Positions 19,477-29,525 of a DNA stretch of 64,000 bases are shown in pieces. The position numbers and the translations under genes are program-made. The stretch's first letter is position 1; every line of letters starts with the position of its first letter. The notes beneath the pieces are model-generated. The model had not been told where the DNA came from. It was given only the letters and a program-made list of their open reading frames with translations, and made no database searches. Source of the stretch: Staphylococcus massiliensis CCUG 55927. Its GTDB lineage: Bacteria; Bacillota; Bacilli; Staphylococcales; Staphylococcaceae. Where the stretch lies: positions 1,622,716 to 1,686,715 of the forward strand of contig NZ_JH815593.1 of assembly GCF_000298075.1 (NCBI RefSeq), read 5' to 3'.

Positions 19477-19944
19477 ACTCTCACCGCGCATAATCTTAAA
19501 AGCACGATAAACTTGTTCTATTAATATCACGCGCATCATCTGGTGAGGAAATGTCATCTTACTAAATGATAATCTAAAATCGCTACGATTTAAGACTTCT
19601 TTAGACAGACCGTTAGACCCACCGATAACAAAAGTGAAGTCGCTTTGGCCTCGTGTCATACGTTGATCAAGTTCAGATGCAAGTGCTTCAGAACTTAGCA
19701 TCTTGCCTTCAATTTCTAGAGTGATTACTGTTGATTGAGGTTTAATCTTAGCGAGTAGTCGTTCGCCTTCTTTTTGTCTGACTTGTTCAACTTCTTTGTC
19801 GCTTAAATTTTCTGGGGCTTTTTCATCGGGCACTTCAATTATCTCTATTTTGGTATAACCTGATAAGCGCTTTTCATACTCAGCTATGGCCTGTTTCCAG
19901 AATTTCTCCTTTAACTTACCAACAGTTAAAATCGTAATCTTCAT
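19465..19944 (-). CDS. rlmH: RlmH, 23S rRNA (pseudouridine1915-N3)-methyltransferase
   Basis: This 159-residue SPOUT methyltransferase (formerly orfX) methylates pseudouridine 1915 in helix 69 of 23S rRNA. Typical segments are [16 protein letters not shown] at the start, FVIGGSNGL (SAM-binding loop) and [15 protein letters not shown] in the trefoil knot, and the C-terminal GESYHK. The start at 19944 has GGAGG nine bases upstream and gives the normal family length. An upstream extension in the same frame is not protein-like. The gene is the staphylococcal integration site for SCC elements. The upstream region is packed with DnaA-box-like sequences. Confidence 0.96.
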   Translation of the reverse strand: MKITILTVGKLKEKFWKQAIAEYEKRLSGYTKIEIIEVPDEKAPENLSDKEVEQVRQKEGERLLAKIKPQSTVITLEIEGKMLSSEALASELDQRMTRGQSDFTFVIGGSNGLSKEVLNRSDFRLSFSKMTFPHQMMRVILIEQVYRAFKIMRGESYHK

Positions 19945-19976
19945 AAGTATCCTCCGAACCTGTAATTTTATCCTAG

Positions 19977-20207
19977 TTATCCACAAGTTATTCACTTGTG
20001 CACACGTTTCTCTCTTATTATACCAATAATGTATACAGATTTTTAGAAATTGATTGATACTATTCACAAAATCTATGGATAAACCTGTGATTATGTGGAT
20101 AACTCTGTGTATAATGTGGGTATCCACATGTGGATTGTTTATAAATATGGATAACTTGGAATAAGTGTGTGAATAACTTTCCCTTCCGTCTTACATACTT
20201 ATTCACA
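19977..20207. promoter_or_regulatory. Dense cluster of DnaA-box-like sequences upstream of rlmH
   Basis: Within 231 bases are two perfect boxes, TTATCCACA at 19977-19985 and TGTGGATAA at 20094-20102. One-mismatch forms are TTATTCACA at 20199, TGTGAATAA at 20168, TGTGTATAA at 20106, TATGGATAA at 20074 and 20146, CTATTCACA at 20060 and GTATCCACA at 20120. TTATTCACT at 19988 and TGTGGGTAT at 20115 have two. The consensus is TTATNCACA. The density equals that of the oriC fields 32 kb away. DnaA binding here could titrate DnaA or regulate rlmH. Confidence 0.65.
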
Positions 20208-20324
20208 TTATTTATAAACTCAATTATATCAACGTGTCTGAATTTTGTGTTATGTATATGATAAATTATAGCTACTAAAATATAGATAAATGATTTACCT
20301 CTTTTGTGCGATTTACATATAAAA

Positions 20325-20352
20325 AACTACCAACGCAAAAGCGTCGGTAGTT
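20325..20352 (-). terminator. Terminator of the AdsA-like gene
   Basis: On the - strand ACTACCGACGC and GCGTTGGTAGT form the stem, followed by a T run, 15 bases after the stop codon. Confidence 0.8.
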
Positions 20353-20366
20353 CGTAACAATCTTAA

Positions 20367-22211
20367 TTATGCTGCTTGGCCGTTGATTGAACCAGCGTTA
20401 GGTAGTTCTTTGTGATGGCCTTTACCATGACTTCCTGGCTCACCTGGATTATGTTTTTGTTTACCTGGTGCTTTATCGCTAGGATGTTCACCGTTGCCTG
20501 GTTTACCATGACCGTTGCCATTATGCTTACCAGGGTGTTTGTTAGTTTCTTCTTGTTCACCTGTATTGTCACCAGTGTCTTCGTTTGATTCGGCTTCACC
20601 GTAAATCACACGATCTTCTTCTGGTTTCTGATATTGACTTAGGTCAGTGTCTTTTAAATAGTCTGCGAAGACTTTTTCTAGAGAAAGACCTTCTTCAACA
20701 TCGCTCTTCTTAAACATTTCGTAACCATCACCGCCACGTGCTGTGAAATCGTTTGTCGCAATGTGGTAAGTACGTGACTCGTCTAATGCTTCAAATTTCT
20801 TAGTTTCTTTATTTAACACTTTAATGCTTGTAACACGTTCACCATCTGGTTTATCTAAATCATAATGTACGCGGATTGAATCTGAAACTTGTAAGTAGCC
20901 GCCGCTTCCAGCTAATTTCTTCTTACCGTCTTTCGTTTCAACTGGACCGCCTAAGCTATGTTCGAATGCAGCTTTAACATCTGAACCTTTAAGATCGATT
21001 TGTGCCATTCTGTTACCGAAAGGAAGTACTGTGATGATATCTTTTAACGTCACTTCGCCTGTGCGAATTTCTTCACGGATACCACCAGCATTTGTGATAG
21101 CGAAGTCTGAAGGCTGACTGAATTTCGTTTGACCGTATTGTTCCATTGCGTCTGCAATTGCGTGACCTAAGTTTGTTTCTTGAGCTGGCCCTTCGTTGTT
21201 GTAATGGTCAAAGTGCACTGGATTGTTCTCAATGATAACTTCTGACGTTTTCTTGTCGAATTCCTTAGAAGCCTTTTCAACTTGAGCAGCTAATGCTTCA
21301 TTAGGCTTCACGTCTTTCGTATCTTCTTCGTGAATTAAACGTGATTTAAGGTTGTTCATCTTACCATCTTTGAAGTCGTAAGAAATGATACCTACGTTTT
21401 GAAGTGTTGCACCTGTTTGAGCAAGTAGGCTATCACCATATTGCTGACCATTCTCGATAACTGTGTGAGAGTGACCGTCAATAACTGTGATAGGGCGTTT
21501 AAGTGATTCATTCTTGCTAAGTTGCTCTGTTAAGTAATCCCCGCGCCATTCTTTCTTAGTTGAAGGGTTAACACCCATGTGTGAAAGGACGATAATGCTA
21601 TCTACATCGTCTTGAATACGTTTAATTTCTTCTGTAACAGTTGATTCTGGGTCTTTAAATTCAACGCCTTTAATACCTTCTGGAGAAGTTGTTGTCTTAG
21701 TTTGAGGTGTTGTCACACCTACGATACCGTATTTCTTACCGTTCTTTTCAACGATTGTCGATTTCTTGAATGCAGGTTTACCGTCTTTATAAACGTTTGC
21801 TGTTACGATTGGAAAATCAAGCATGCTTTCTAATTTCTTTAATTGATCAAACCCGAAGTCGAATTCGTGGTTACCAACTGTCATTGCATCATAACCAACT
21901 GCGTTCATGACTTTAGCCATTTCTTCACCTTTAGATTCGTTAGATAAAGGAAGACCTTGGAAAGCATCCGCAGCATCTAATGTTAAGTCAGGGTTCTCTT
22001 GTTCTTTGATTGTCTTTAATTTAGCCATCCCAATTACGCGACCGTCTTCTTGTTCTAAGCGACCATGCATGTCATTAGTATGTAGAATCTTGTGTTGACC
22101 TTCTGCTGTCGTATCTTGATTTGTGTCCGCAGCGTTAGCGAAGTTATGTAAAGTTAGGACACTTAATAACATCATTACGACACCCACTACTTTAAGAAAA
22201 GTGGATTTCAT
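20367..22211 (-). CDS. AdsA/SasH-like secreted 5'-nucleotidase with truncated wall-sorting signal
   Basis: This 614-residue protein has a signal peptide ending near HNFANAAD. The metallophosphatase domain shows LHTNDMHGRLE, DAADAFQG, VGNHEFDFG, LSHMG and IDGHSHT. A 5'-nucleotidase C-terminal domain follows (NAGGIREEI, LPFGNRMAQ, TNDFTARGGDGYEMF). S. aureus AdsA at the same locus makes adenosine from AMP to evade immunity. A Gly/His/Lys/Pro-rich linker leads to LPNAG, an LPXAG-like sortase pentapeptide. The protein then stops eight residues later (SINGQAA), without the hydrophobic segment and basic tail. It is therefore probably secreted, not anchored. The ATG at 22211 has GGAGG eight bases upstream. 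Confidence 0.9.
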   Translation of the reverse strand: MKSTFLKVVGVVMMLLSVLTLHNFANAADTNQDTTAEGQHKILHTNDMHGRLEQEDGRVIGMAKLKTIKEQENPDLTLDAADAFQGLPLSNESKGEEMAKVMNAVGYDAMTVGNHEFDFGFDQLKKLESMLDFPIVTANVYKDGKPAFKKSTIVEKNGKKYGIVGVTTPQTKTTTSPEGIKGVEFKDPESTVTEEIKRIQDDVDSIIVLSHMGVNPSTKKEWRGDYLTEQLSKNESLKRPITVIDGHSHTVIENGQQYGDSLLAQTGATLQNVGIISYDFKDGKMNNLKSRLIHEEDTKDVKPNEALAAQVEKASKEFDKKTSEVIIENNPVHFDHYNNEGPAQETNLGHAIADAMEQYGQTKFSQPSDFAITNAGGIREEIRTGEVTLKDIITVLPFGNRMAQIDLKGSDVKAAFEHSLGGPVETKDGKKKLAGSGGYLQVSDSIRVHYDLDKPDGERVTSIKVLNKETKKFEALDESRTYHIATNDFTARGGDGYEMFKKSDVEEGLSLEKVFADYLKDTDLSQYQKPEEDRVIYGEAESNEDTGDNTGEQEETNKHPGKHNGNGHGKPGNGEHPSDKAPGKQKHNPGEPGSHGKGHHKELPNAGSINGQAA

Positions 22212-22656
22212 AAACATTCCTCCTATACTTTTTTAATCCATAACTATCGTATCACGCAAAGTCGCGTGTGATTCTAAAAATTATGTAAATATAATTAAAT
22301 TATTTTGAACAGAAATTTTCTATTTGATACAGACAGGGACGTAAGATTTTAAATGAGCTTAATTACTCTATTTAATACAATTCTTAAACAGCTGACTCAG
22401 AGGGCGGGGCCCCGGCAAATTTTAAAGAACAAAGAAGCTCATGCTTCTTTGTAAGATCAACTAACGAATCGAGAATTCGAGTTGAGCTTTATGCGCAAGC
22501 AAATTAACAAGCTATGCAAGCCGGGGCTTGCATTGTTATAAACAAAGAAGCTAAAGCTTCTTTGTAAGTTCAACTATCGAATATAAAATTCGAGTTGAAC
22601 TTTACAGGAAAGCATGCTGTTTAAAAGAATTGTTTTTATAACCCACTCTGTCAATA
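22212..22656. repeat. Intergenic nested hairpin element with a 64-nt internal direct repeat
   Basis: Outer arms ACAATTCTTAAACAGC (22378-22393) and the stretch ending AAAGAATTGT (to 22633) pair. Inside are two 64-nt direct repeats (22428-22491 and 22541-22604), each holding two hairpins: CAAAGAAGCT..AGCTTCTTTG and CAACT..AATTCGAGTTG. A separate ATGCAAGCC/GGCTTGCAT hairpin lies at 22514-22533 and a GGGGCCCC at 22406-22413. The outer arms match those of the element at 7647-7810. No gene is visible. Confidence 0.75.
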
Positions 22657-23097
22657 TTATTGATAAATGCATTTAAATTCTTCACAGACCATGATTTCGT
22701 CTTCATTAAATGAGATGTCGTAGTCCGCGTAGTATGGTTCGAAGAAAGCGATATGTGCTTGTCGCCAATAAGAAAGCGACCGATCGCCTTCACCTTCTTT
22801 GAAAGCAAAGTCCTCATCAATTTCTTTAAATGGCTTTTGATAGACGGCGATATTTTCGATGATGCATACAGGCTCATCGTTAGATTCTAGTATGATACTA
22901 ACATCGCCTGTTTCAGGCATTGGTTCGTCATCAAGGCGATACATCGTGAGTGCACTCGTTGTCGCTGTTTTAGTGCCGTCTTTCACGAGTTGTACTAAGT
23001 GGTCGCTATCTACGCCAAAAGCCCAAGATGTATACGCTTTGTTCTTATATTCAGGAAACTCATTCGTAAATTTTTCCCAATACGTTTTTACGTCCAT
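22657..23097 (-). CDS. ASCH-domain protein
   Basis: This is a 146-residue soluble protein of the ASCH superfamily (PUA-like beta-barrel). Family features include WAFGVDSDHLVQLVKDGTKTATTS near the start, with the conserved G-x-K-T-x-T, an ESNDEPVCIIE strand and the WRQAHIAFF block. ASCH proteins bind RNA or nucleosides, and some hydrolyse N4-acetylcytidine. The exact role of this group is not established. I placed the start at the ATG at 23097 (MDVKTYW), nine bases after AAAGGAG; longer starts run into the ribosome-binding site. It is a single gene. Confidence 0.8.
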   Translation of the reverse strand: MDVKTYWEKFTNEFPEYKNKAYTSWAFGVDSDHLVQLVKDGTKTATTSALTMYRLDDEPMPETGDVSIILESNDEPVCIIENIAVYQKPFKEIDEDFAFKEGEGDRSLSYWRQAHIAFFEPYYADYDISFNEDEIMVCEEFKCIYQ

Positions 23098-23528
23098 CGT
23101 CATCATCTCCTTTTTTATTATCTTAATTAAAAAGCCCGTCATAATCAATGTTTTGACACGTCCGTCATACTAACTGCACTCAAACTTCAGTGTGACCTTG
23201 AGGGGATTATTCGACGTCGTGCAAGCTGAGCTCGATGATACTTTAAAGCAATCAAATACGGGCGCTTTTCGTAGAAGGCGTATGCTACCTCTAATAAGAA
23301 AGTAACCACTTTGGGTTTAGCTCTATAAAACGCATAGTTGCTTAGAGGGCTTTTCAACAAATAAACTTAATTTAACGCACGTGTACTTACAGGGCTTTTC
23401 CAATAATAAAAGGATCACAAAACCCGCCTACTCAACTCTTACAATCACGTTACGTCTCTTGCACCCATTTTCAAAAAAAGGCGAAAAAAAGCACCCGGAA
23501 ACAACATTCCAGGTGCATCATGTCCGTA
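23098..23528. other. Intergenic region with short dispersed repeats
   Basis: No gene is visible. Two copies of the dispersed motif occur (AGAGGGCTTTTCAA at 23344 and CAGGGCTTTTCCAA at 23390), and the walJ terminator lies at 23484-23516. Confidence 0.6.
23484..23516 (-). terminator. wal operon terminator after walJ
   Basis: On the - strand GCACCTGGAA and TTTCCGGGTGC form the stem, followed by seven T, 15 bases after the walJ stop codon. Confidence 0.8.
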
Positions 23529-24320
23529 TTATAACGTATAAATTGGAGTCGGTTCGGCCTTGTCAGTGTCGCAAAGCTTCACATCATTCGTTGTACAGAT
23601 GTCATGCTCGTTCAACACTTGACCGACACTCATGCGTGCTAGGTCTTTCATATTATTATCTTGCGATAGGTGTGATAAGTAAATGCGCTTCGTGTGACCT
23701 GTAATGACGTCGCTCATAGCGTGGCCAGCGTCCTCGTTCGACACGTGACCCATGTCGCTTAGAATACGCTGTTTCGTCTTCCAAGGATAGCGACACATAC
23801 GAAGCATATCGACGTCGTGATTACTTTCGAATACGAACGCATCACTGCCACGAATCATGCCTTTCATGCGGTCTGACACGTAACCTGTGTCGGTGATCAT
23901 CGTGAATTTCTTATAGTCGTTATGAAAGATGTAAAATTGCGGGTCAATGGCGTCGTGTGACACGTTGAATGACTCGATATCAAATCCTGCTAGAGATTTC
24001 GTTTCATATGGATTGAAGATAAACTTTTGATCAGTCGGGATTCGGCTATCTTTCTTCTCAATTTGCGTCCATGTCTTCTCGTTCGCATAAATCGGTAAGC
24101 CGTATTTACGCGCGATAACGCCTAGACCTTTAATGTGGTCCACGTGCTCGTGTGTCACGAGGATACCGTTTAAATCTTTGATACTGCGGTCAATCTTCTG
24201 GAACAGGGCTTCCATCTTCTTACCTGTTAAGCCTACGTCGACGAGTAGACTTCCTTTATCACTTTCTACATAAGTGGCGTTGCCTGTACTACCACTTGCC
24301 AGTACACTCATACGTATCAA
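23529..24320 (-). CDS. walJ: WalJ (YycJ), MBL-fold exonuclease/hydrolase
   Basis: This is a 263-residue metallo-beta-lactamase-fold protein. [10 protein letters not shown] at the start is typical, with the metal-binding [10 protein letters not shown] (residues ~57-66), a second Asp/His cluster ([15 protein letters not shown]) and SHLSQDNN. It is the last gene of the wal operon. In B. subtilis YycJ acts as a 5'-3' exonuclease in mismatch repair, and in other species it affects cell division and DNA replication coordination. The chosen start is TTG at 24320 with AGGGTG five bases upstream. An internal ATG at 24311 is the alternative. It closely matches S. aureus YycJ. Confidence 0.92.
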   Translation of the reverse strand: MIRMSVLASGSTGNATYVESDKGSLLVDVGLTGKKMEALFQKIDRSIKDLNGILVTHEHVDHIKGLGVIARKYGLPIYANEKTWTQIEKKDSRIPTDQKFIFNPYETKSLAGFDIESFNVSHDAIDPQFYIFHNDYKKFTMITDTGYVSDRMKGMIRGSDAFVFESNHDVDMLRMCRYPWKTKQRILSDMGHVSNEDAGHAMSDVITGHTKRIYLSHLSQDNNMKDLARMSVGQVLNEHDICTTNDVKLCDTDKAEPTPIYTL

Positions 24321-24338
24321 GTGATCACCCTTTCTATT

Positions 24339-25127
24339 CTATTCTTTTTGTTCGATAATTTTAGGATTGTTTGATGTCGCTTCAATGTAGTAGGTCTTCG
24401 TTTCGTTGTCCGCTTCAATCACAACTTCCCAGTTTGGTTGAAGGACTTGTACGCTTGGTTCTCTAACGAATGAGTAGTAACCAAGTCTGACGTTTTTGAC
24501 TTTATCACCTGAAATGAGATAACGATTGTAATAAAGTTCATCTAAAGCTTTTTTAGGTGAAATAACTTGTTTTTCAACGTTATTCGCACCTTCTGAAGGC
24601 TCAACTTTACCCATGTAAGACTGCGTAAACATTTTAACCCTCTTATCCTTATCTATCTTAAATATGATAAGCGCTTTAGAATTATTCATGATTGGGTAGT
24701 CTGAGTACGTTTGTTCAAATACAACTCGGTTCTTCGAGGAAGATTTAAACTGGTAATCTTTCCCGTGATAGACGTGTTTATCGATATAGCGCTTCAATGG
24801 ACTAATTTCCTTTTCCGAAAAGTCAATTGGATGCTCCATATGAACGTCTATCGTTTCGTCACCATGATTGAGTTTAACATTTGAACGTGATTTCGCATAT
24901 GATTCGAAATCCTTCGTCTTACCTGTTATCAATTGCATTTTAACGTCATCAACATCTGGTAATTTATTGAGAATTTGTATGTTTTCTTCATCAAAATCTA
25001 GCTCAGTGGTCTTTTCCTCTTCGAAGACCTTCGAACTATTGATCTTATTGATATAGGCAATGGCTAGACCGATATTGACGAGAATAAATACGATAATAAA
25101 TAGTGTCTTCGCTAGTTTCCAGTTCAT
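24339..25127 (-). CDS. yycI: YycI, WalK regulatory membrane protein
   Basis: This is a 262-residue protein with one N-terminal membrane helix (LFIIVFILVNIGLAIAYI, about residues 9-26) and an extracytoplasmic YycI domain. With YycH it binds WalK in the membrane. The pair inhibits WalK in B. subtilis but activates it in S. aureus. The ATG directly abuts the yycH stop codon, so translation is coupled. It lies in the conserved walR-walK-yycH-yycI-walJ operon. Confidence 0.93.
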   Translation of the reverse strand: MNWKLAKTLFIIVFILVNIGLAIAYINKINSSKVFEEEKTTELDFDEENIQILNKLPDVDDVKMQLITGKTKDFESYAKSRSNVKLNHGDETIDVHMEHPIDFSEKEISPLKRYIDKHVYHGKDYQFKSSSKNRVVFEQTYSDYPIMNNSKALIIFKIDKDKRVKMFTQSYMGKVEPSEGANNVEKQVISPKKALDELYYNRYLISGDKVKNVRLGYYSFVREPSVQVLQPNWEVVIEADNETKTYYIEATSNNPKIIEQKE

Positions 25128-26453
25128 TTATCGTAACCTCCCGTCATCATACTCGAGCCATTCGCCATCATATTTCACAAACCACTTCGGTATTAATTTA
25201 GCGTTCTTCTGGGAATCAATGTCATCACTATGTTCAACGCGCATGTCGTAGGATACTGCCATATTCGATATTTTTGAAGGGTAGATTTTAGGATTTTGCG
25301 ATAACTTATCGCTCACTTCCTCTGCTGAAGGTAGCTCAGTTTCTGCAGCACCATTGTCGACGCTTACATTCATCTTTAACAGACCGCGGCGATAACCAAA
25401 GATACCTTTCTCACCCCAAGTAATGTCTATTAAGCTGAGGCCATTCTTTTGGAACACAGGGCGATTATACGCATACATCAGGTACGATAACTTACCTGAT
25501 TGTTCATCCGTGTTGAAAAGCCTAAACTCATCCGTATAGCCACCTTGTGAATTGATAAAGTTGAAGGTCGCTGGAATATTGGTACGCATGTCTGTGACTT
25601 TAGACTCGCTTTCAGATAAGTTTTTATACTTATACATTTCAACCGCGTGATTGTATTCAGCAACACCTGTTGTCGTGTTGTAAGTCGTATAGCCTCTTCT
25701 AGAGCTGTGTACGATTGCTGTGTTACCAAGTAGAAGTGAGTTTAAGTCGTCGATGCTAATTTTCTTGAGTACACTGCGGTAAGTCTTAAGGTCTTTGGGC
25801 TTTTCAGTGGCGTAAAGATATGTCGCTTGATCTTGAACTTTCTTGCCAGTCAGAATCTCTGAATAAGGTGTCATGTCGTCTTCAAATTCAGCTTTGAGTG
25901 ACTTGATTTTAGCGCTATCAAGAGTCGTATCAATACGCATCGCTTTTTCCTTATCTTTCGAAACGGCGTATAACGTTACATTCTTGTTGGCCGTGTAATC
26001 GATGATAAGACGGTCCATATTAAAGTGTTTCGGAAACTCGCCTTCTTCAAGTCCTAAGACACGTGAAACGTACATTGAAACCGGCATTTCGAACGTGAAA
26101 TCGAGTACTAAGTTTTGATCACTTAACTCTGGAATCACGAGACTCGGATGTGCCTTATAGTATTTCGTCTTCTTGATAGTATGTTCGTTAAATAACGGCG
26201 CTAAGTTGATGCTGCTATCGTAAGGCATACCCATAACGCGTTCGCCTTGTTTATCGATAAGTTGAAATGGCGCGACAACATTTTCGATTTGCTTATCGTG
26301 GCGCTTACCGATAGCCTTTTCTTCAACGCTATCTTCTTCCAATTGATCGGTTTTATGGTTCGGTGTGAAGTTCCATATCTTGTATGTCAGTATGATACTC
26401 GTGATGACGAGGATACCGAGTAGAATCGATTTGAAAATTTCTTTATTCTGCAT
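25128..26453 (-). CDS. yycH: YycH, WalK regulatory membrane protein
   Basis: This is a 441-residue protein with one N-terminal membrane helix ([19 protein letters not shown]) and a large extracytoplasmic YycH domain ending [16 protein letters not shown], nearly as in S. aureus. It forms a complex with YycI and WalK. I chose the ATG at 26453 (MQNKEIFKS), which overlaps the end of walK and aligns with MNNKEHIKS of S. aureus YycH. A TTG 18 bases upstream is possible but has no clear ribosome-binding site. Confidence 0.92.
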   Translation of the reverse strand: MQNKEIFKSILLGILVITSIILTYKIWNFTPNHKTDQLEEDSVEEKAIGKRHDKQIENVVAPFQLIDKQGERVMGMPYDSSINLAPLFNEHTIKKTKYYKAHPSLVIPELSDQNLVLDFTFEMPVSMYVSRVLGLEEGEFPKHFNMDRLIIDYTANKNVTLYAVSKDKEKAMRIDTTLDSAKIKSLKAEFEDDMTPYSEILTGKKVQDQATYLYATEKPKDLKTYRSVLKKISIDDLNSLLLGNTAIVHSSRRGYTTYNTTTGVAEYNHAVEMYKYKNLSESESKVTDMRTNIPATFNFINSQGGYTDEFRLFNTDEQSGKLSYLMYAYNRPVFQKNGLSLIDITWGEKGIFGYRRGLLKMNVSVDNGAAETELPSAEEVSDKLSQNPKIYPSKISNMAVSYDMRVEHSDDIDSQKNAKLIPKWFVKYDGEWLEYDDGRLR

Positions 26454-28287
26454 CCCAATCACCATCTTCAATAACTTCTATCGGCAATGTGATGAAGATC
26501 GATGTACCTTGACCTTCCACACTGTTTGCCCAAATACGACCTTTATGCGCTTCGACGATTTCTTTTGAAATAGCGAGACCTAAACCAGTACCGCCCATTT
26601 TACGTGTACGTGCTTTATCAACACGGAAGAAGCGGTCGAAAATTTTATCAACTTTGTTAATTGGGATACCAATACCGTTATCTTTAATACGAATTGTCAT
26701 TCGATTGTATAATGTGTTTTGTTTCACGTGAAACTCAACGCGTTTTTCGCCGCGAGAGTATTTAGTAGCGTTTGAAATGACGTTGTCGAACACCTGCGTC
26801 ATCTTATCAGGGTCGATTTCAGTAAAGATGGTTTCGTTCGGAATGTCTCTGACAAAGGTCGTGTCTTTTGCGGCCATTTCGTGACGATTGATGATCTTTT
26901 GAATGAACATGTTAAAGTCGACAATCTCTTTATTGATCTGATCCGACTGGTTATCCATACGAGACAGATGTAAGAGGTCGTTAACAAGACGAATCATACG
27001 CTCTGTTTCTTCACGCGTCACAGATAGGAATTGAGGCGCGATATCTTTATCTTTCCAAGCACCACTTTCAAGTGCTTCAATATAACTGTTCATTGAAGTC
27101 AGTGGCGTTCTAAGTTCGTGTGACACGTTCGCAACGAATTCGCGACGTTCACGCTCGATTTGTTGTTGCTCCGTAACATCGTGTAATACCGCAATGTAAC
27201 CTGTCACAAAGCCAGTATCCTGTACGATGGTACTAAAATTAACACGTGCAATGATACCTTCCTCTTCGTTCACTTCGATTAAGAAGCTATCGTTACTTTC
27301 TTGCATCTCATCAAGTGAGAACTCTTCTTCAAGGTCAAGCACACTTAGAATGTAGTAGCCCTGTACGTCTTCTTTCGCGAACCCGAGCATCTTAAGTGCC
27401 ATGTCATTCACGATACGTACGCGGCCACGACGGTCAGTCGCAATGACCCCGTCACTCATATGCGTGATTACAGAATCTAGGCGTCGCTTCTCACTTTCAA
27501 GGTTCGCCTGTGCTTCTTGAACGCGTTTTGATAAGTTGTTGAATGCGAGCGCCAGTTCACCAATTTCGTCATTACCGTAAATCTTAACACGCTGGTTATA
27601 GTTACCTTTCGCCATCTCTACCGTTTGGTTACGCATGTCCGTAATTGGCTTTGTAATCGTACGTGCGATAAAGAAACCGAGAATCACTGTAATGAAGAGC
27701 GAAATGGCTGTACCAACGATGAAGATTTGGTTAATGCTCTTTAATTGTTCGTATACTTCAAAGATTTTACTCTCGATATGAATGATACCGATGAGCTTAC
27801 CGTCCTCTGATTTAACAGGGACGTTAGAAACCCATATTTGTTGCTTACTTTCATTAGGCGAAATTTTTTTAAGTTGCTTACTTTCTCGTTTTTCGCCGAA
27901 CGAAATCGCTTCTTTTACAGAACTCAACTTCGTCTTTTGATTGATAATACTTTTATTTTCACCACGGGAAGTGGCTAATACGACTTGATTATTATCAATG
28001 AAGCGGATTTCATAAATATCATTATGGTTCGCATAGTCCTTTAATAATGTTTGCACCTCTGATTGAAAAGACTCGTCCGAGTCGTCTTTGCTGGTGTACT
28101 TTTTCTTTATGTTAAAGGACAATTGCGTCGCATAGTTATTCATATTGTCTTTGAAGTTATTCTCAAGTTCATGTTCCAGACTATTCGTAAAGTATAAACC
28201 AATAATCTGCATACCTATGATGATCAGTAGTACATAGACAATAACGAGTTTAGTGTGAAGAGATTGAAATTGTTTTAACCACTTCAT
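26443..28287 (-). CDS. walK: WalK essential sensor histidine kinase
   Basis: This is a 614-residue sensor of the essential WalKR system controlling cell-wall turnover. In order it has a membrane helix (14-34), an extracellular PAS-like domain (35-180), a second helix (185-207), HAMP (208-260) and a cytoplasmic PAS (about 262-375). A PAC region leads to the dimerisation helix with H390 in VSHELRTPL, and an HATPase domain follows ([24 protein letters not shown]). The PAS metal-site residues known in S. aureus WalK appear to be kept as H276, D279, H369 and E373. Its 3' end overlaps yycH. Confidence 0.96.
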   Translation of the reverse strand: MKWLKQFQSLHTKLVIVYVLLIIIGMQIIGLYFTNSLEHELENNFKDNMNNYATQLSFNIKKKYTSKDDSDESFQSEVQTLLKDYANHNDIYEIRFIDNNQVVLATSRGENKSIINQKTKLSSVKEAISFGEKRESKQLKKISPNESKQQIWVSNVPVKSEDGKLIGIIHIESKIFEVYEQLKSINQIFIVGTAISLFITVILGFFIARTITKPITDMRNQTVEMAKGNYNQRVKIYGNDEIGELALAFNNLSKRVQEAQANLESEKRRLDSVITHMSDGVIATDRRGRVRIVNDMALKMLGFAKEDVQGYYILSVLDLEEEFSLDEMQESNDSFLIEVNEEEGIIARVNFSTIVQDTGFVTGYIAVLHDVTEQQQIERERREFVANVSHELRTPLTSMNSYIEALESGAWKDKDIAPQFLSVTREETERMIRLVNDLLHLSRMDNQSDQINKEIVDFNMFIQKIINRHEMAAKDTTFVRDIPNETIFTEIDPDKMTQVFDNVISNATKYSRGEKRVEFHVKQNTLYNRMTIRIKDNGIGIPINKVDKIFDRFFRVDKARTRKMGGTGLGLAISKEIVEAHKGRIWANSVEGQGTSIFITLPIEVIEDGDWDAE

Positions 28288-28297
28288 AAACTAACCT

Positions 28298-28999
28298 CTA
28301 GTCATGTTGTTGGAGAAAGTATCCAACGCCACGTCTTGTAACAATGTATTCAGGATGTGATGCATCGTCTTCGATTTTTTCACGTAAACGACGGATTGTT
28401 ACGTCTACTGTACGTACATCACCAAAGTAGTCATAGCCCCACACCGTTTGAAGTAGGTGTTCACGTGTCATAACTTGACCCATATGTTTTGATAAATAGT
28501 GGAATAATTCGAATTCACGGTGTGTTAACTCAATTTCTTCACCGCGTTTTTTAATCGAATACGCATCTGGGTATACTACAATATCTTTAATTGTAATTTC
28601 ATTCGTTGTTTCTTCAGTTTCTTGAGCTGGTTGTGCATAATGACGACGGAGATTTGCTTTTACACGTGCAATTAATTCTCTCGTACTGAATGGTTTCGTT
28701 ACATAATCATCTGCACCTAATTCTAGCCCTAAAACTTTATCTATTTCTGAATCTTTAGCTGTAAGCATGATAATTGGCATATCAAATTTCTTTCTCACTT
28801 CACGACATACTTCCATACCGTCACGTCCCGGAAGCATAATGTCTAATAGCACAATATCAGGCTCTACATCATAAATTAAATCAACGGCATCGTTACCATC
28901 ATAGGCACAATACACGTCGTAACCTTCTTTTTTTAAATTAAATTCTAAAATGTCAGCAATTGGTTTTTCGTCATCTACAACGACAATTCTTCTTGCCAT
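28298..28999 (-). CDS. walR: WalR essential response regulator
   Basis: This is a 233-residue OmpR-type regulator, nearly identical to S. aureus WalR. The receiver has D9-D10, phosphoacceptor D53 in [11 protein letters not shown] and T101, the PknB/Stk1 phosphorylation site known from S. aureus. The C-terminal winged helix carries [16 protein letters not shown]. It is the first gene of the wal operon, ten bases upstream of walK. The ~230 bases between it and the tRNA genes hold its promoter. Confidence 0.97.
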   Translation of the reverse strand: MARRIVVVDDEKPIADILEFNLKKEGYDVYCAYDGNDAVDLIYDVEPDIVLLDIMLPGRDGMEVCREVRKKFDMPIIMLTAKDSEIDKVLGLELGADDYVTKPFSTRELIARVKANLRRHYAQPAQETEETTNEITIKDIVVYPDAYSIKKRGEEIELTHREFELFHYLSKHMGQVMTREHLLQTVWGYDYFGDVRTVDVTIRRLREKIEDDASHPEYIVTRRGVGYFLQQHD

Positions 29000-29227
29000 A
29001 TTATTGACCTCATTTCTAAATTGAAGTACTGAACGATTAAGTAAATTACATAATCTCCTACCTTATAATGTACCATTTCTTCCTATTAAATTCTATTTTC
29101 TTATCTAAAAATTTGTATTGCTATACGCTTTTTAGAATGCTTGATAAAGATGTCAATTGCTTACGTAAAGGGTTTGTAAAGACCGTTTATGTATAAAAAG
29201 TATATTTTTTGAAATTTTATAAGAATA

Positions 29228-29259
29228 CAAAAAAATGCTCACCCTATTGGGTGAGCATC
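29228..29259 (-). terminator. tRNA Glu-Asp operon terminator
   Basis: On the - strand ATGCTCACCC and GGGTGAGCAT form a perfect 10-bp stem followed by seven T, directly after tRNA-Asp. Confidence 0.85.
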
Positions 29260-29262
29260 ATA

Positions 29263-29335
29263 CGGTCCCGACGGGAATCGAACCCGCGATCTCCTGCGTG
29301 ACAGGCAGGCGTGTTAACCGCTACACTACGGGACC
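29263..29335 (-). tRNA. tRNA-Asp (GTC)
   Basis: The - strand gives a full cloverleaf from GGTCCCG to CGGGACC with discriminator G. The anticodon loop CTGTCAC carries GTC, and the T-arm is GGGTTCGATTCCC. CCA is not encoded. It lies six bases after tRNA-Glu in a two-tRNA operon downstream of purA, as in other staphylococci. Confidence 0.96.
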
Positions 29336-29340
29336 TAAAA

Positions 29341-29415
29341 TGGTGACTCCTACGGGACTCGAACCCGTGTTACCGCCGTGAAAGGGCGGTGTCTTAACCG
29401 CTTGACCAAGGAGCC
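29341..29415 (-). tRNA. tRNA-Glu (TTC)
   Basis: The - strand gives a cloverleaf starting GGCTCCT and ending AGGAGTCACCA with encoded CCA. The anticodon loop CTTTCAC carries TTC, and the T-arm is CGGGTTCGAGTCCCG. It is the first tRNA of a Glu-Asp pair. Confidence 0.96.
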
Positions 29416-29525
29416 GTTCTTAAGCACAAGATAGATTATAGCATGATTAAATATGCAGTGACAAGATTTTTTTGTAAATTTTTTGTATAATTTTAAGTAT
29501 AGCGTTTTAAAGGGAGGCAAATCGT

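Noticed and set aside
13500..19480. A complete SCC or SCCmec element
   Set aside because: No ccr recombinase, no mec gene and only one att-like core were seen.
19945..20127. N-terminal extension of rlmH
   Set aside because: It would cover the DnaA-box cluster, is not RlmH-like, and the ATG at 19944 has a good ribosome-binding site.
20363..20599. 78-residue frame inside the adsA 3' end
   Set aside because: It overlaps the His/Gly-rich linker in another frame and has no start signal.
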